Shown: positions 38,801-45,287 of the stretch, piece after piece | How positions within the stretch are numbered: the stretch's first letter is position 1 | How the letters are laid out: every line of letters begins with the position of its first letter | NCBI RefSeq assembly: GCF_902459585.1 | Contig: NZ_CABPSC010000002.1 | Span: 1-64,000 of the forward strand | Length of the DNA stretch: 64,000 nt | Direction of reading: 5' to 3' | DNA from: Pandoraea nosoerga | GTDB taxonomy: Bacteria > Pseudomonadota > Gammaproteobacteria > Burkholderiales > Burkholderiaceae | The notes under the pieces: generated by a model | The model's database searches: none | The model's input: the letters and a program-made list of their open reading frames with translations, nothing else | Told to the model about the DNA's origin: nothing | Program-made: the position numbers and the translations under genes

Positions 38801-39338
38801 CGATCAGACCGCCGCGCACGCAGTATTCGCCCGGGCGCATGACCTGGCTCACGTGCTCGTAGCCGGCCAGCGTGAGTTGCGACTTCAGACGCGCTTCGTC
38901 GAGGCGCTCGCCCTGCGTGAAGAAGAACGTGTAGGCCGCCATGAAGCTTGCCGGGGCCATGCGATAGAGCGCCGTGGTGGCGGGCACGAGCACGATGTCG
39001 CAACGCTTCTCGCCGAGGTCGTGCAAGGTGGCCAGGCGCTCGGAGACGAGATCCTGGTGCGGCGAGAACGTGTCGTAAGGCAGCGTTTCCCAGTCGGGCA
39101 GCAAACGCACGCGGGCTTCGGGCGCGCACCACCTGAGTTCCTGCTGCAGACGCAGCGCGTCGGTCGCCTGTGCGCAGACGACGGCCAGCAGCGGTACGCG
39201 CTCGCGGTTTGCTTCGAAGTAGCGGGCGATGAGCAAGGCGTCGCTCGACGCGTGCGAGCCCGCGAAGGCATAACGCTGTCCCGCTTTCACGAGCGGCACG
39301 GGCGCGGTATTACGGGATAAGGCGTTGGCGGATGACAT
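35874..39338 (-). CDS. mfd: Transcription-repair coupling factor Mfd
   Basis: A 1154-residue translocase that removes RNA polymerase stalled at DNA lesions and recruits UvrA. The UvrB-like N-terminus holds LLPDWETLPYDTFSPHQDLV and VSQVMRPGEYCVRGGLIDLF. The RNA-polymerase-interacting domain is near LKVGDPVVHSQHGIGRYQGL. The RecG-like motor has GDVGFGKTEVALRAAF (Walker A), IIDEEHRFGV (DEEH box) and TLTATPIPRTLGMAL. LRGRVGRSHHQAYAYLL is the arginine-finger motif. ATG 39338 gives the standard size; a start ten codons earlier is possible. Confidence 0.97.
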   Translation of the reverse strand: MSSANALSRNTAPVPLVKAGQRYAFAGSHASSDALLIARYFEANRERVPLLAVVCAQATDALRLQQELRWCAPEARVRLLPDWETLPYDTFSPHQDLVSERLATLHDLGEKRCDIVLVPATTALYRMAPASFMAAYTFFFTQGERLDEARLKSQLTLAGYEHVSQVMRPGEYCVRGGLIDLFPMGSALPYRLDLFDDTVDSIRAFDPDTQRSLYPVKEVRLLPGREFPFDEPARTAFRGRWREVFEGDPSRSPIYKDIGSGVPSAGIEYYLPLFFEETATLFHYLPADAQLVFVGDLEAAIHRFWNDTRQRYNFLSHDRERPVLPPEQLFLLDQDFFALAKPFARLTLPTPGDGSWAIALPPLAINRRADDPLAALRAYLARTPARVLLCADSAGRRETLLQLLHDNDLRPATVESLEDFLTSDARFAIGVAPLAAGFLLPTEDLAFITENELYEGLARRAGRRRQEQATSVDSMVRDLAELKVGDPVVHSQHGIGRYQGLVSMDLGEGETEFLHLEYSGDSKLYVPVSQLHLISRYSGADPDTAPLHSLGSGQWERAKRRAAQQIRDTAAELLNLYARRAARSGYAFELSPRDYEKFADSFGFEETPDQAAAIAAVMSDMTSGRPMDRLVCGDVGFGKTEVALRAAFIAVLDGKQVALLAPTTLLAEQHAQTFSDRFADWPVRIAELSRFKTAKEVNASVKAINEGQVDIVIGTHKLLSNDIQFQRLGLVIIDEEHRFGVRQKEALKALRAEVDVLTLTATPIPRTLGMALEGLRDFSVIATAPQKRLAIKTFVRREEDGVIREAMLRELKRGGQVYFLHNEVETIENRKAQLEALVPEARIVVAHGQMHERDLERVMRDFVTQRANVLLCTTIIETGIDVPTANTILMHRADKFGLAQLHQLRGRVGRSHHQAYAYLLVHDPKALTKQAQRRLEAIQQMEELGAGFYLAMHDLEIRGAGEVLGDKQSGEIHEIGFQLYTDMLADAVSALKAGREPDLTAPLAATTEINLHVPAILPNDYCADVQERLSLYKRLANGTHADAIDTIQEELVDRFGKLPQQAQALIETHRLRLLAKPLGITKIDASEEAIALQFEPTPAVDPMRIIELVQKHRHIKLAGQDKLRVELRHAQLSDRVRAIKETLRALGSPVARAA

Positions 39339-39365
39339 AGGAAAAGCGTTGCAGAAATGGCAAAG

Positions 39366-39395
39366 CACGGGGCTCCATCCACATGGGGCCCCGTG
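39366..39395. other. Hairpin in the mfd-ispD divergent region
   Basis: A perfect 8-bp inverted repeat, cacggggc / gccccgtg, has a 14-nt loop. It would lie in the mfd leader RNA about 28 bases before the start codon, or act as a DNA site. TATTATAAAAT at 39408-39418 is probably a -10 region for ispD. Confidence 0.4.
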
Positions 39396-39447
39396 ACAGT
39401 CAGCGTCTATTATAAAATCCCCGCTTTACCCTTACCTGCGTTTTATC

Positions 39448-40170
39448 GTGAGCGACCGACTTTTTGCCGTCATCCCGTGCGCCGGCGCCGGTGTGCGCGC
39501 CGGGGCCGATGTGCCCAAGCAATACCGGAGCGTGGGCGGACGCGCCATGCTCCACTACGCGCTCGCGGCGTTCGACGCGTGTTCGGAGTTCGCACAGACG
39601 GTGCTGGTGCTCGCCCCGGACGACAATCATTTCGACGGCCGGCGCTTCGGCCCGTTGCGCTTTGCGGTGCGCCGCTGCGGCGGCCCGTCGCGGCACGCAT
39701 CGGTGCTCGGCGGCCTGCAGGCGCTTACCGAGTTCGGGGCGCAGGACAGCGACTGGGTGCTCGTGCACGATGCGGCACGCCCCGGCATCACGCCCACGCT
39801 GATTCGCGCGCTGGTCGAAGCGCTGCGCGACGATCCCGTCGGCGGCATCCTCGCGTTGCCGGTGGCCGATACGCTCAAGCGCGAGCAGCCGCCGCGCGAG
39901 AAGGGCGCGCTGGCGGCCGTACAGGCGACCGAGTCGCGCGAGGGGCTATGGCAAGCGCAGACACCGCAAATGTTCCGTCTCGGCATGCTGCGTCATGCGC
40001 TGGAAGACGCGCTTGCCGCCGGCGCTGAAGTCACCGACGAAGCGAGCGCGATCGAGCGCCTCGGCCATGCGCCGAAGCTCGTGCGCGGCAGCCTGCGCAA
40101 TTTCAAGGTGACTTATCCCGAGGACTTCGCACTCGCCGAGGCTTTTCTCGGCGCCGCCAGGCCCGCTTGA
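39448..40170 (+). CDS. ispD: 2-C-methyl-D-erythritol 4-phosphate cytidylyltransferase
   Basis: A 240-residue enzyme of the MEP isoprenoid pathway that joins CTP to methylerythritol phosphate. The nucleotide-binding loop [20 protein letters not shown] lies at residues 5-24, and [16 protein letters not shown] holds the metal and substrate Asp. [15 protein letters not shown] and [11 protein letters not shown] complete the family pattern. The start codon is GTG (39448); MEP genes often use such starts, and no ATG fits. ispF follows 69 bp later, as usual. Confidence 0.95.
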   Translation: MSDRLFAVIPCAGAGVRAGADVPKQYRSVGGRAMLHYALAAFDACSEFAQTVLVLAPDDNHFDGRRFGPLRFAVRRCGGPSRHASVLGGLQALTEFGAQDSDWVLVHDAARPGITPTLIRALVEALRDDPVGGILALPVADTLKREQPPREKGALAAVQATESREGLWQAQTPQMFRLGMLRHALEDALAAGAEVTDEASAIERLGHAPKLVRGSLRNFKVTYPEDFALAEAFLGAARPA

Positions 40171-40239
40171 GGGCAACGCCCTCAGGCCGGCCCGGCAACG
40201 TCTGCGTTGTACCGTTTTCTTCGCATCTGGCGATTCTTC

Positions 40240-40779
40240 ATGACTGATCAAGCTGATTCTTCCCGCGCCTCGCTCGCCCCATTCAGCGAGGGGCGCCTGC
40301 CCAGACTCCGGATAGGACAGGGCTACGACGTGCATGCGCTCGTGCCGGGCCGCCCGCTCGTGATGGGCGGGGTCACCATTCCGTTCGATCGTGGTCTGCT
40401 GGGCCACTCCGACGCCGACGTGCTGCTGCACGCGATCACCGACGCCGTGCTCGGTGCCGCAGCGTTGGGCGACATCGGCCGGCATTTCCCCGATACCGAT
40501 CCCACTTTCAAGGGCGCGAACAGCGTCGTGCTGCTCAAGGAGGCGATGCGCCGCGTGCGCGAGCATGGCTATGAAGTCGTCAACGTGGATTGCACGGTGA
40601 TCGCGCAGGCCCCGAAGCTCGCGCCGCACATCGGTGCCATGACGCAGTCGATCGCCGACGCGCTGGGCGTGAGCGTCGGACAGGTCAACGTGAAAGCGAA
40701 GACGAACGAAAAACTTGGCTACCTCGGGCGTCAGGAGGGAATCGAGGCGCAGGCGGCGGCGTTGCTCGTGGGCGTCTGA
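40240..40779 (+). CDS. ispF: 2-C-methyl-D-erythritol 2,4-cyclodiphosphate synthase
   Basis: A 179-residue enzyme that cyclises CDP-methylerythritol 2-phosphate. The zinc ligands Asp30 and His32 lie in [43 protein letters not shown] and [14 protein letters not shown] match IspF, which is usually about 160 residues. ATG 40240 adds a short polar lead, and an earlier ATG at 40207 is probably too long. It is followed by a 9-bp tandem array and a strong terminator. Confidence 0.95.
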   Translation: MTDQADSSRASLAPFSEGRLPRLRIGQGYDVHALVPGRPLVMGGVTIPFDRGLLGHSDADVLLHAITDAVLGAAALGDIGRHFPDTDPTFKGANSVVLLKEAMRRVREHGYEVVNVDCTVIAQAPKLAPHIGAMTQSIADALGVSVGQVNVKAKTNEKLGYLGRQEGIEAQAAALLVGV

Positions 40780-40864
40780 GCGACGGCACGACGGAGGCGC
40801 CCATGCGTGTGGCGCCCCCAGGGAAGGGTAGTCGGGCTCGGGCGCGCCAATCGACGCGCATGGT

Positions 40865-40963
40865 CTGGACGATACGGACGATACGGACGATACGGACGAT
40901 ATGGACGACACGGACGACACGGACGACACGGACGATCGGAACGACCGGAACGACCGGAACGAA
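40865..40963. repeat. Eleven-copy 9-bp tandem array after ispF
   Basis: Eleven head-to-tail 9-bp units (99 bp) occur. They grade from acggacgat (units 2-4) through acggacgac (units 6-7) to cggaacgac (units 9-10). The array abuts the left arm of the following terminator. Neighbouring units resemble each other most, as in replication slippage. Confidence 0.95.
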
Positions 40964-41007
40964 AAACGGCGCGGCGGGGATCGTTCCCGCCGCGCCGTTT
41001 TGTTTTG
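40963..41007. terminator. Strong bidirectional terminator between ispF and ahpD
   Basis: A perfect 16-bp stem begins aaaacggcgcgg and closes over a 7-nt loop, ending with four Ts plus tgtttt. A tracts on the left serve the minus strand. It separates the convergent ispF and ahpD genes. Confidence 0.92.
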
Positions 41008-41073
41008 TTGCGCGTGGTATCGCGGCCGTGGCTGCTACGCGCGCCCCCGCGCCTGGCCCGCTTAGGCGCCCCC

Positions 41074-41601
41074 TTACGCCGCTTCGGCGGCGAGCACCTG
41101 GGCTGCCGCATTGATGACGGCGGCGATGCGCCCGACGTCGCGCAGTTGCGCGGTGCTCATGCCTTGCTCGTTCGCCAGCAGCGCGTAGTGCGACTTCACG
41201 CAGAAGTGGCACTTGCCGACGATGGACGCGGCAAGCGCGTACATCTCGAAGCGGCGCTGATCGACGCCGCCGCGCGTCGCGTAGCCGTTCATGCGCAGTT
41301 GCGCCTTTTCGTTCTTGAGATCAGCGTTATCGGCCATCTCCAGATACGGGTACCACGTGTTGTTCATGCCCATGAGCGCGGCCGCGGTCAACGCGCCTTC
41401 CAGCTCTTCGGGTGACAGCACGCCGGCTTCGCGGATCGCTTTGACGATCGGCTGGCTCTTCGCCGCGAAGGCGGCGGCGAGGGCGACACCTACGGCATCG
41501 TTGCCCTCCAGCGAGGAGCGGGCGATCGTGCCGTCGAGGTTCAGGCGAATGTCCTTGGCGTAGTCAGGGATCTGTGCCTTAATCGCGGTGAGGAATTCCA
41601 T
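41074..41601 (-). CDS. ahpD: Alkylhydroperoxidase AhpD
   Basis: A 175-residue carboxymuconolactone-decarboxylase-fold protein that reduces AhpC, passing electrons from lipoyl protein in the mycobacterial system. The active site is complete: Glu119 in FEMYAL, and Cys131, Cys134 and His138 in GKCHFCVKSH. The position numbers match the M. tuberculosis AhpD residues (118, 130, 133, 137) shifted by one. It lies downstream of ahpC on the same strand with a terminator-like hairpin in the 59-bp gap, so it is probably expressed at a lower level than ahpC. Confidence 0.95.
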   Translation of the reverse strand: MEFLTAIKAQIPDYAKDIRLNLDGTIARSSLEGNDAVGVALAAAFAAKSQPIVKAIREAGVLSPEELEGALTAAALMGMNNTWYPYLEMADNADLKNEKAQLRMNGYATRGGVDQRRFEMYALAASIVGKCHFCVKSHYALLANEQGMSTAQLRDVGRIAAVINAAAQVLAAEAA

Positions 41602-41626
41602 AAATTTCTCCTATTGCTTGGGGCTG

Positions 41627-41648
41627 AAAAAGCCCGCTTGCGCGGGCT
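41627..41648 (-). terminator. Intrinsic terminator between ahpC and ahpD
   Basis: Read on the minus strand, agcccgc, the loop gcaa and gcgggct are followed by TTTT. It starts 13 bases after the ahpC stop and lies 26 bases before the ahpD start, so it can act as a partial terminator inside the operon. Confidence 0.8.
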
Positions 41649-41660
41649 CCGAGACGACGC

Positions 41661-42209
41661 TTACAGCGTTGCACCGCCGACCGCGCGGTTGCACGGGCAG
41701 AGTTCGTCGGTTTGCAGGCCGTCCAGAATACGCAGGATTTCCTGCGGGTTGCGGCCGACGTTCAGGTTGTTCACCGAAACGTGCTGGATGGTGTTGTCCG
41801 GGTCAACGATGAACGTTGCACGCAGGGCCACACCGGCTTCCTTGTCGCGCACGCCGAGCTGGTCGATCAGGGCACCCGTGGTGTCGCCGAACGAGTAGTG
41901 GTTCAGCTTGTTCAGGTCCTTGTGCTCACGGCGCCATGCGAGCTTCACGAATTCGTTGTCGCCCGAGCCGCCCAGCAGCACGGCGTCGCGGTCTGCGAAG
42001 TCCTGAGCCAGCTTGCCGAACTCGACGATCTCCGTGGGGCACACGAACGTGAAGTCCTTCGGGTAGAAGTAAATGATCTTCCACTTGCCCGGGAACGAGG
42101 CTTCGGTGATCGTTTCGAAAGCCGACTGGCCGTTTTCTTCGTGGTTGTTGAAACCAGGCTTGGCCGCTTGAACCGAGAACGCTTCGAGTTTGTCGCCGAC
42201 AGTTTTCAT
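41661..42209 (-). CDS. ahpC: Peroxiredoxin AhpC
   Basis: A 182-residue two-cysteine peroxiredoxin that reduces hydrogen peroxide and organic hydroperoxides. The peroxidatic Cys57 is in FYPKDFTFVCPTE. The resolving cysteines 171 and 173 lie in ELCPCNRAVGG at the C-terminus, the pattern of AhpC partners of AhpD rather than AhpF. MKTVGDKLEAF from ATG 42209 fits the family start, and ttaaggagtaaatc precedes it. No ahpF is near. A promoter with a palindrome is described separately. Confidence 0.95.
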   Translation of the reverse strand: MKTVGDKLEAFSVQAAKPGFNNHEENGQSAFETITEASFPGKWKIIYFYPKDFTFVCPTEIVEFGKLAQDFADRDAVLLGGSGDNEFVKLAWRREHKDLNKLNHYSFGDTTGALIDQLGVRDKEAGVALRATFIVDPDNTIQHVSVNNLNVGRNPQEILRILDGLQTDELCPCNRAVGGATL

Positions 42210-42306
42210 CGATTTACTCCTTAATAGATGCGGTGAATGTTGGATGCCATGTGTACATCGCAACCTGCAACTGACCGGGGACTTTCGTTCCCGGCCAACT
42301 AAAGCA

Positions 42307-42335
42307 GTATACGCTATCGATGTACCGATAGCAAT
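42307..42335 (-). promoter_or_regulatory. ahpC promoter overlapped by a perfect palindrome
   Basis: On the minus strand, TTGCTA (42335-42330), 17 bp and TATACT (42312-42307) form a good promoter about 100 bp before ahpC. The inverted repeat gctatcg / cgatagc (42314-42320 and 42327-42333) fills the spacer and reaches into the -35. It carries CTAT and ATAG half-elements like OxyR sites, but with 10-bp rather than 7-bp spacing. Confidence 0.6.
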
Positions 42336-42451
42336 AGTTTGTTTTTATTTCGGGGATAGTTAAATCAAATCCCGGCGATAGGATTTCGTGTGGCGCCGGC
42401 GAATGCCGGGCAAGCCTTGAGCATAGCCAAATTTGCTTCGCGTCACATCCC

Positions 42452-43792
42452 TTATTTAGCAAGCGGGAATGACACGATGATTTCAAGGCCGGTTCCCGGG
42501 CGCACATTGCGAAGCGAGGCGTGGCCCTTGTAGCGCGAGGCAATGCGCTGGACGATCGCCATGCCGAGTCCGGTGCCTTCGGCCTTCGTGCGCGCCGTGT
42601 CCACGCGATAGAACGGCCGGAAGACGAGCGCGAGCTGGTCTTCGGGAATGCCGGGACCGGTGTCGCGCACGCGCATCTCGACGCGCTCACCTAGTACTCG
42701 CGTCGAGATGAGGACGTTGGCGATGTTCGTTTGTGGGTCGCGTCCGTATTTGCGCGCGTTCTCGATCAGGTTCGTGAGCAGGCGCTTGAGGTCCGTGCGT
42801 TCGGCGAGTACGGGCGCGCTGTCGGCGAGCTCGACTGTCACCTTCAGGTCTTCGCGGGCGTCGAACGCCGCGGCCGTCTCGCGCGCAATGTCGGACAGAT
42901 CGAGCGACTGCATCGTGCGTGAGGCGGGGCGGGCATAATCGAGGAAGCGGCCGATGATCTCGTCCATCTGCTCGATGTCGCTGATCATGTCGCGCTTGAC
43001 CGATTCATCCGAAGGACTCATTTCCGTTTCCAGCCGCAGACGGGCGAGCGGTGTACGCAGGTCGTGCGAGATGCCGGCGAGCATGAGCGCGCGATCCGCC
43101 TCGAGCCGCTCGAGCTCCTGCACCATCTGGTTGAAGCTGCGGTTGGCTTCAGCAGCCTCGCCCATGCCGCGCTCGGGCAACGGGTCCGGGCGCTGACCCT
43201 CGCCAATGGCGCGCGCCGCGTGGGCCAGTCGCGCGAACGGACGGTTCACGAGGGCGGTGATGAAGGCGGCGCCGAGCAGCGAGAGGGCCAGCGCGAACGT
43301 GCCCCAACTGAAGAGCTGCAGGCCGGTGGCCGTGTCGATGCGGTCCTGCTCGATGGCGACCCAATAGTCGTCCTCATCGATCTTGAAGCTGATCCACATC
43401 GCGGGGATTTCGTTGACCGCGGCGGCGATCACGGTGTCGGTGCCGAGGCGCCGCTGAACGTCGCGCACGATCAGGTCTTGCACCACGCCGCCGGGCTGCT
43501 TTTCCACTTTGTCGGCCGGCTCGCGCGGGTACACGCGAATCCCTTCGTTGCTCTCCAGATCCTGCAGCAGCGCGCGGCGCAGGTCGGGCTCCGAGTAGAG
43601 CAGGGCCGTGCGCGTGAGCTTGACGATCGACACGAGCTGCTGCGCCACGCGCTGTGCGCGCGGTTCGCGCTCGATCACGCGAAAGCTCTGATACCAGGCG
43701 GCCAGGCTGACGCCGATGAGCAGGGCGATGAGGAAAAAGGTACGCCAGAAGAGACCGCCGAACAGCCCGCGTACCATCCGTATCGGATGCAT
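42452..43792 (-). CDS. Sensor histidine kinase, EnvZ/RisS type
   Basis: A 446-residue inner-membrane kinase. Two membrane segments (about 15-34 and 163-182) flank a 125-residue periplasmic domain. HAMP follows (ALVNRPFARLAHAARAIGEG). The H box is GISHDLRTPLARLRLE with phospho-His243. The N box is LLTNLIENARKYGRD, and the G boxes are VRDTGPGIPEDQ and EGTGLGMAIVQRI. It pairs with the regulator gene 191 bp upstream. In Bordetella and Burkholderia the equivalent pair is called RisA/RisS and answers to osmotic, Mg2+ or acid signals; the signal here is unknown. Confidence 0.9.
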   Translation of the reverse strand: MHPIRMVRGLFGGLFWRTFFLIALLIGVSLAAWYQSFRVIEREPRAQRVAQQLVSIVKLTRTALLYSEPDLRRALLQDLESNEGIRVYPREPADKVEKQPGGVVQDLIVRDVQRRLGTDTVIAAAVNEIPAMWISFKIDEDDYWVAIEQDRIDTATGLQLFSWGTFALALSLLGAAFITALVNRPFARLAHAARAIGEGQRPDPLPERGMGEAAEANRSFNQMVQELERLEADRALMLAGISHDLRTPLARLRLETEMSPSDESVKRDMISDIEQMDEIIGRFLDYARPASRTMQSLDLSDIARETAAAFDAREDLKVTVELADSAPVLAERTDLKRLLTNLIENARKYGRDPQTNIANVLISTRVLGERVEMRVRDTGPGIPEDQLALVFRPFYRVDTARTKAEGTGLGMAIVQRIASRYKGHASLRNVRPGTGLEIIVSFPLAK

Positions 43793-43983
43793 GGGGGGCT
43801 CCGTCTAACGCGCGATGCGTACTACCGCGGAGATGATCCCGAGCGTCGGCGGGCAACGCTCGACATCGGTGATGCGCTGCGTCCGGAAAGGCGGCACGGG
43901 GCAAGTCGCGAGGCCGGTGCGCACGTCACGCGAACGTGTTGCGCCCGGCATCGTTTTGCTGCGTGAGACGTGGGGCTCGCAGG

Positions 43984-44709
43984 TCACGCGCCGCCGTCCG
44001 GGATGAACACGTAACCAAGGCCCCAGACGGTCTGAATGAAGCGAGGGCTGCCCGGGTCCGGCTCGATGAGCTTGCGCAGACGCGAGATCTGCACGTCGAG
44101 GCTGCGATCGAACACTTCGTATTCCCGACCGCGCGCCAGTTCCATGAGCTTCTCGCGCGAGAGCGGCTGGCGCGGGTGGCGCGCGAAGACCTTGAGCACC
44201 GAGAACTCGCCCGTGGTGAGCGCGATTTCCTGGCCGTTCTTGGTGAGCGTTCGCGTAGCGAGATTCAAGGCGAAGTCGCCGAACTCGAACGTCTCCATCG
44301 TTTCGCTGGGCGCACCGGGGAGCTCGGGCGGCGCCTGGCGACGCAGCACGGCATGAATGCGGGCGACGAGCTCGCGCGGATTGAACGGCTTGGGCAGATA
44401 GTCGTCCGCGCCCATTTCGAGGCCGACGATTCGGTCGACATCCTCGCCTTTGGCCGTTAACATGATGATCGGCGTGCGGTCATTGGCGCCACGCAGGCGG
44501 CGACAAATCGACAGACCGTCTTCACCGGGGAGCATCAGGTCCAGCACGAGCAGATCGAAACGCTCGCGCACCCAAAGCTTGTTCATGGCCGTGGCATTCT
44601 CTGCCACAAAGACATTGAAACCCTGTTCCCCGAGGTAACGACGCAGCAGGTCGCGCAGGCGCGGATCGTCGTCGACAACCAGAATTTTGGGAGAGTTTTT
44701 GTTTTCCAT
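43984..44709 (-). CDS. ompR: OmpR/RisA-type response regulator
   Basis: A 241-residue transcription factor with an N-terminal receiver (ILVVDDDPRLRDLLRRYL, phospho-acceptor Asp57 in LLVLDLMLPG, Lys in DDYLPKPFNPREL) and a C-terminal winged helix (LTTGEFSVLKVFARHPRQPL; VFDRSLDVQISRLRKLIE; VWGLGYVFIPDG). ATG 44709 gives the standard size; the frame is open upstream. Tandem GTTACA repeats 52 bp upstream suggest autoregulation. The cognate kinase gene follows. Confidence 0.93.
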   Translation of the reverse strand: MENKNSPKILVVDDDPRLRDLLRRYLGEQGFNVFVAENATAMNKLWVRERFDLLVLDLMLPGEDGLSICRRLRGANDRTPIIMLTAKGEDVDRIVGLEMGADDYLPKPFNPRELVARIHAVLRRQAPPELPGAPSETMETFEFGDFALNLATRTLTKNGQEIALTTGEFSVLKVFARHPRQPLSREKLMELARGREYEVFDRSLDVQISRLRKLIEPDPGSPRFIQTVWGLGYVFIPDGGA

Positions 44710-44760
44710 GCCACGTATCTTAGCCCGAAATGTTGCGATCTGAGGAGGCCGCCAAAGCGG

Positions 44761-44785
44761 GTTACAAAGGGTTACACAATTTACC
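44761..44785. promoter_or_regulatory. Candidate OmpR-type direct-repeat site
   Basis: GTTACA occurs at 44761-44766 and 44771-44776, with a degenerate third TTTACC at 44780-44785. The 10-bp period is that of OmpR-family dimers on one DNA face. The site sits between ompR (minus) and the small secreted-protein gene (plus). Confidence 0.5.
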
Positions 44786-44878
44786 CTACGGCTTGTGCGC
44801 TGACCATAGGCAGTCGGTACACTTGCAGCCCTGCCAGGGCGAAAACTTGCTGCACGGCATGAAGGACACACGCACAAG

Positions 44879-45208
44879 ATGAGATGGGCTGCTGAGTTGA
44901 CGCTACTGGTCGGGGGGATCATGCTCTGGGGGCACCTGAGCGTGACGTATGCCCGTCCCGCGCCCCATTTCAGTGCTCAGTCGCAAGGCATGAGTGCGCC
45001 GAAGCTCCAACGCAATGCGCCCGCGCCGTCGCCGCGCAATCCATCGAAGAGCGGCCAGGGCGCGAGCGATGCCGGCGCCGCCGAGCGCCGCGGCGACGAA
45101 TCGCCGAGCTCGCCGGCGCGTCGTCCCAACGGCCACATGTCGGCCGAAGACCGGCGCCTGCTGCGCCAGCACATCCAGGACGCCGTGCGTGAGCTGTACA
45201 CCCACTGA
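44879..45208 (+). CDS. Small exported protein, unknown function
   Basis: A 109-residue frame starting at ATG 44879. The hydrophobic stretch LTLLVGGIMLWGHLSVTYA at residues 7-25 acts as a signal peptide or anchor. The middle is Ser/Pro/Ala-rich and disordered. The C-terminal segment NGHMSAEDRRLLRQHIQDAV ends in RELYTH and is a probable amphipathic helix. I recall such short C-terminal helices in Burkholderiaceae hypothetical proteins but know no function. It is divergent from ompR and shares the GTTACA repeat region, so it may be an OmpR target. Confidence 0.6.
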   Translation: MRWAAELTLLVGGIMLWGHLSVTYARPAPHFSAQSQGMSAPKLQRNAPAPSPRNPSKSGQGASDAGAAERRGDESPSSPARRPNGHMSAEDRRLLRQHIQDAVRELYTH

Positions 45209-45287
45209 TTGCCGCTCGCGAGAACCGTCATCATCGAATATCGCTTCTCTCCAAACGCCGGTAATGTCACTTTGACGTGAGCGTCTC

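Noticed and set aside
40865-40963. CRISPR-like periodic array
   Set aside because: Units are 9 bp, directly adjoining and without spacers. No cas gene is in the window. Other arrays here have the same nature.
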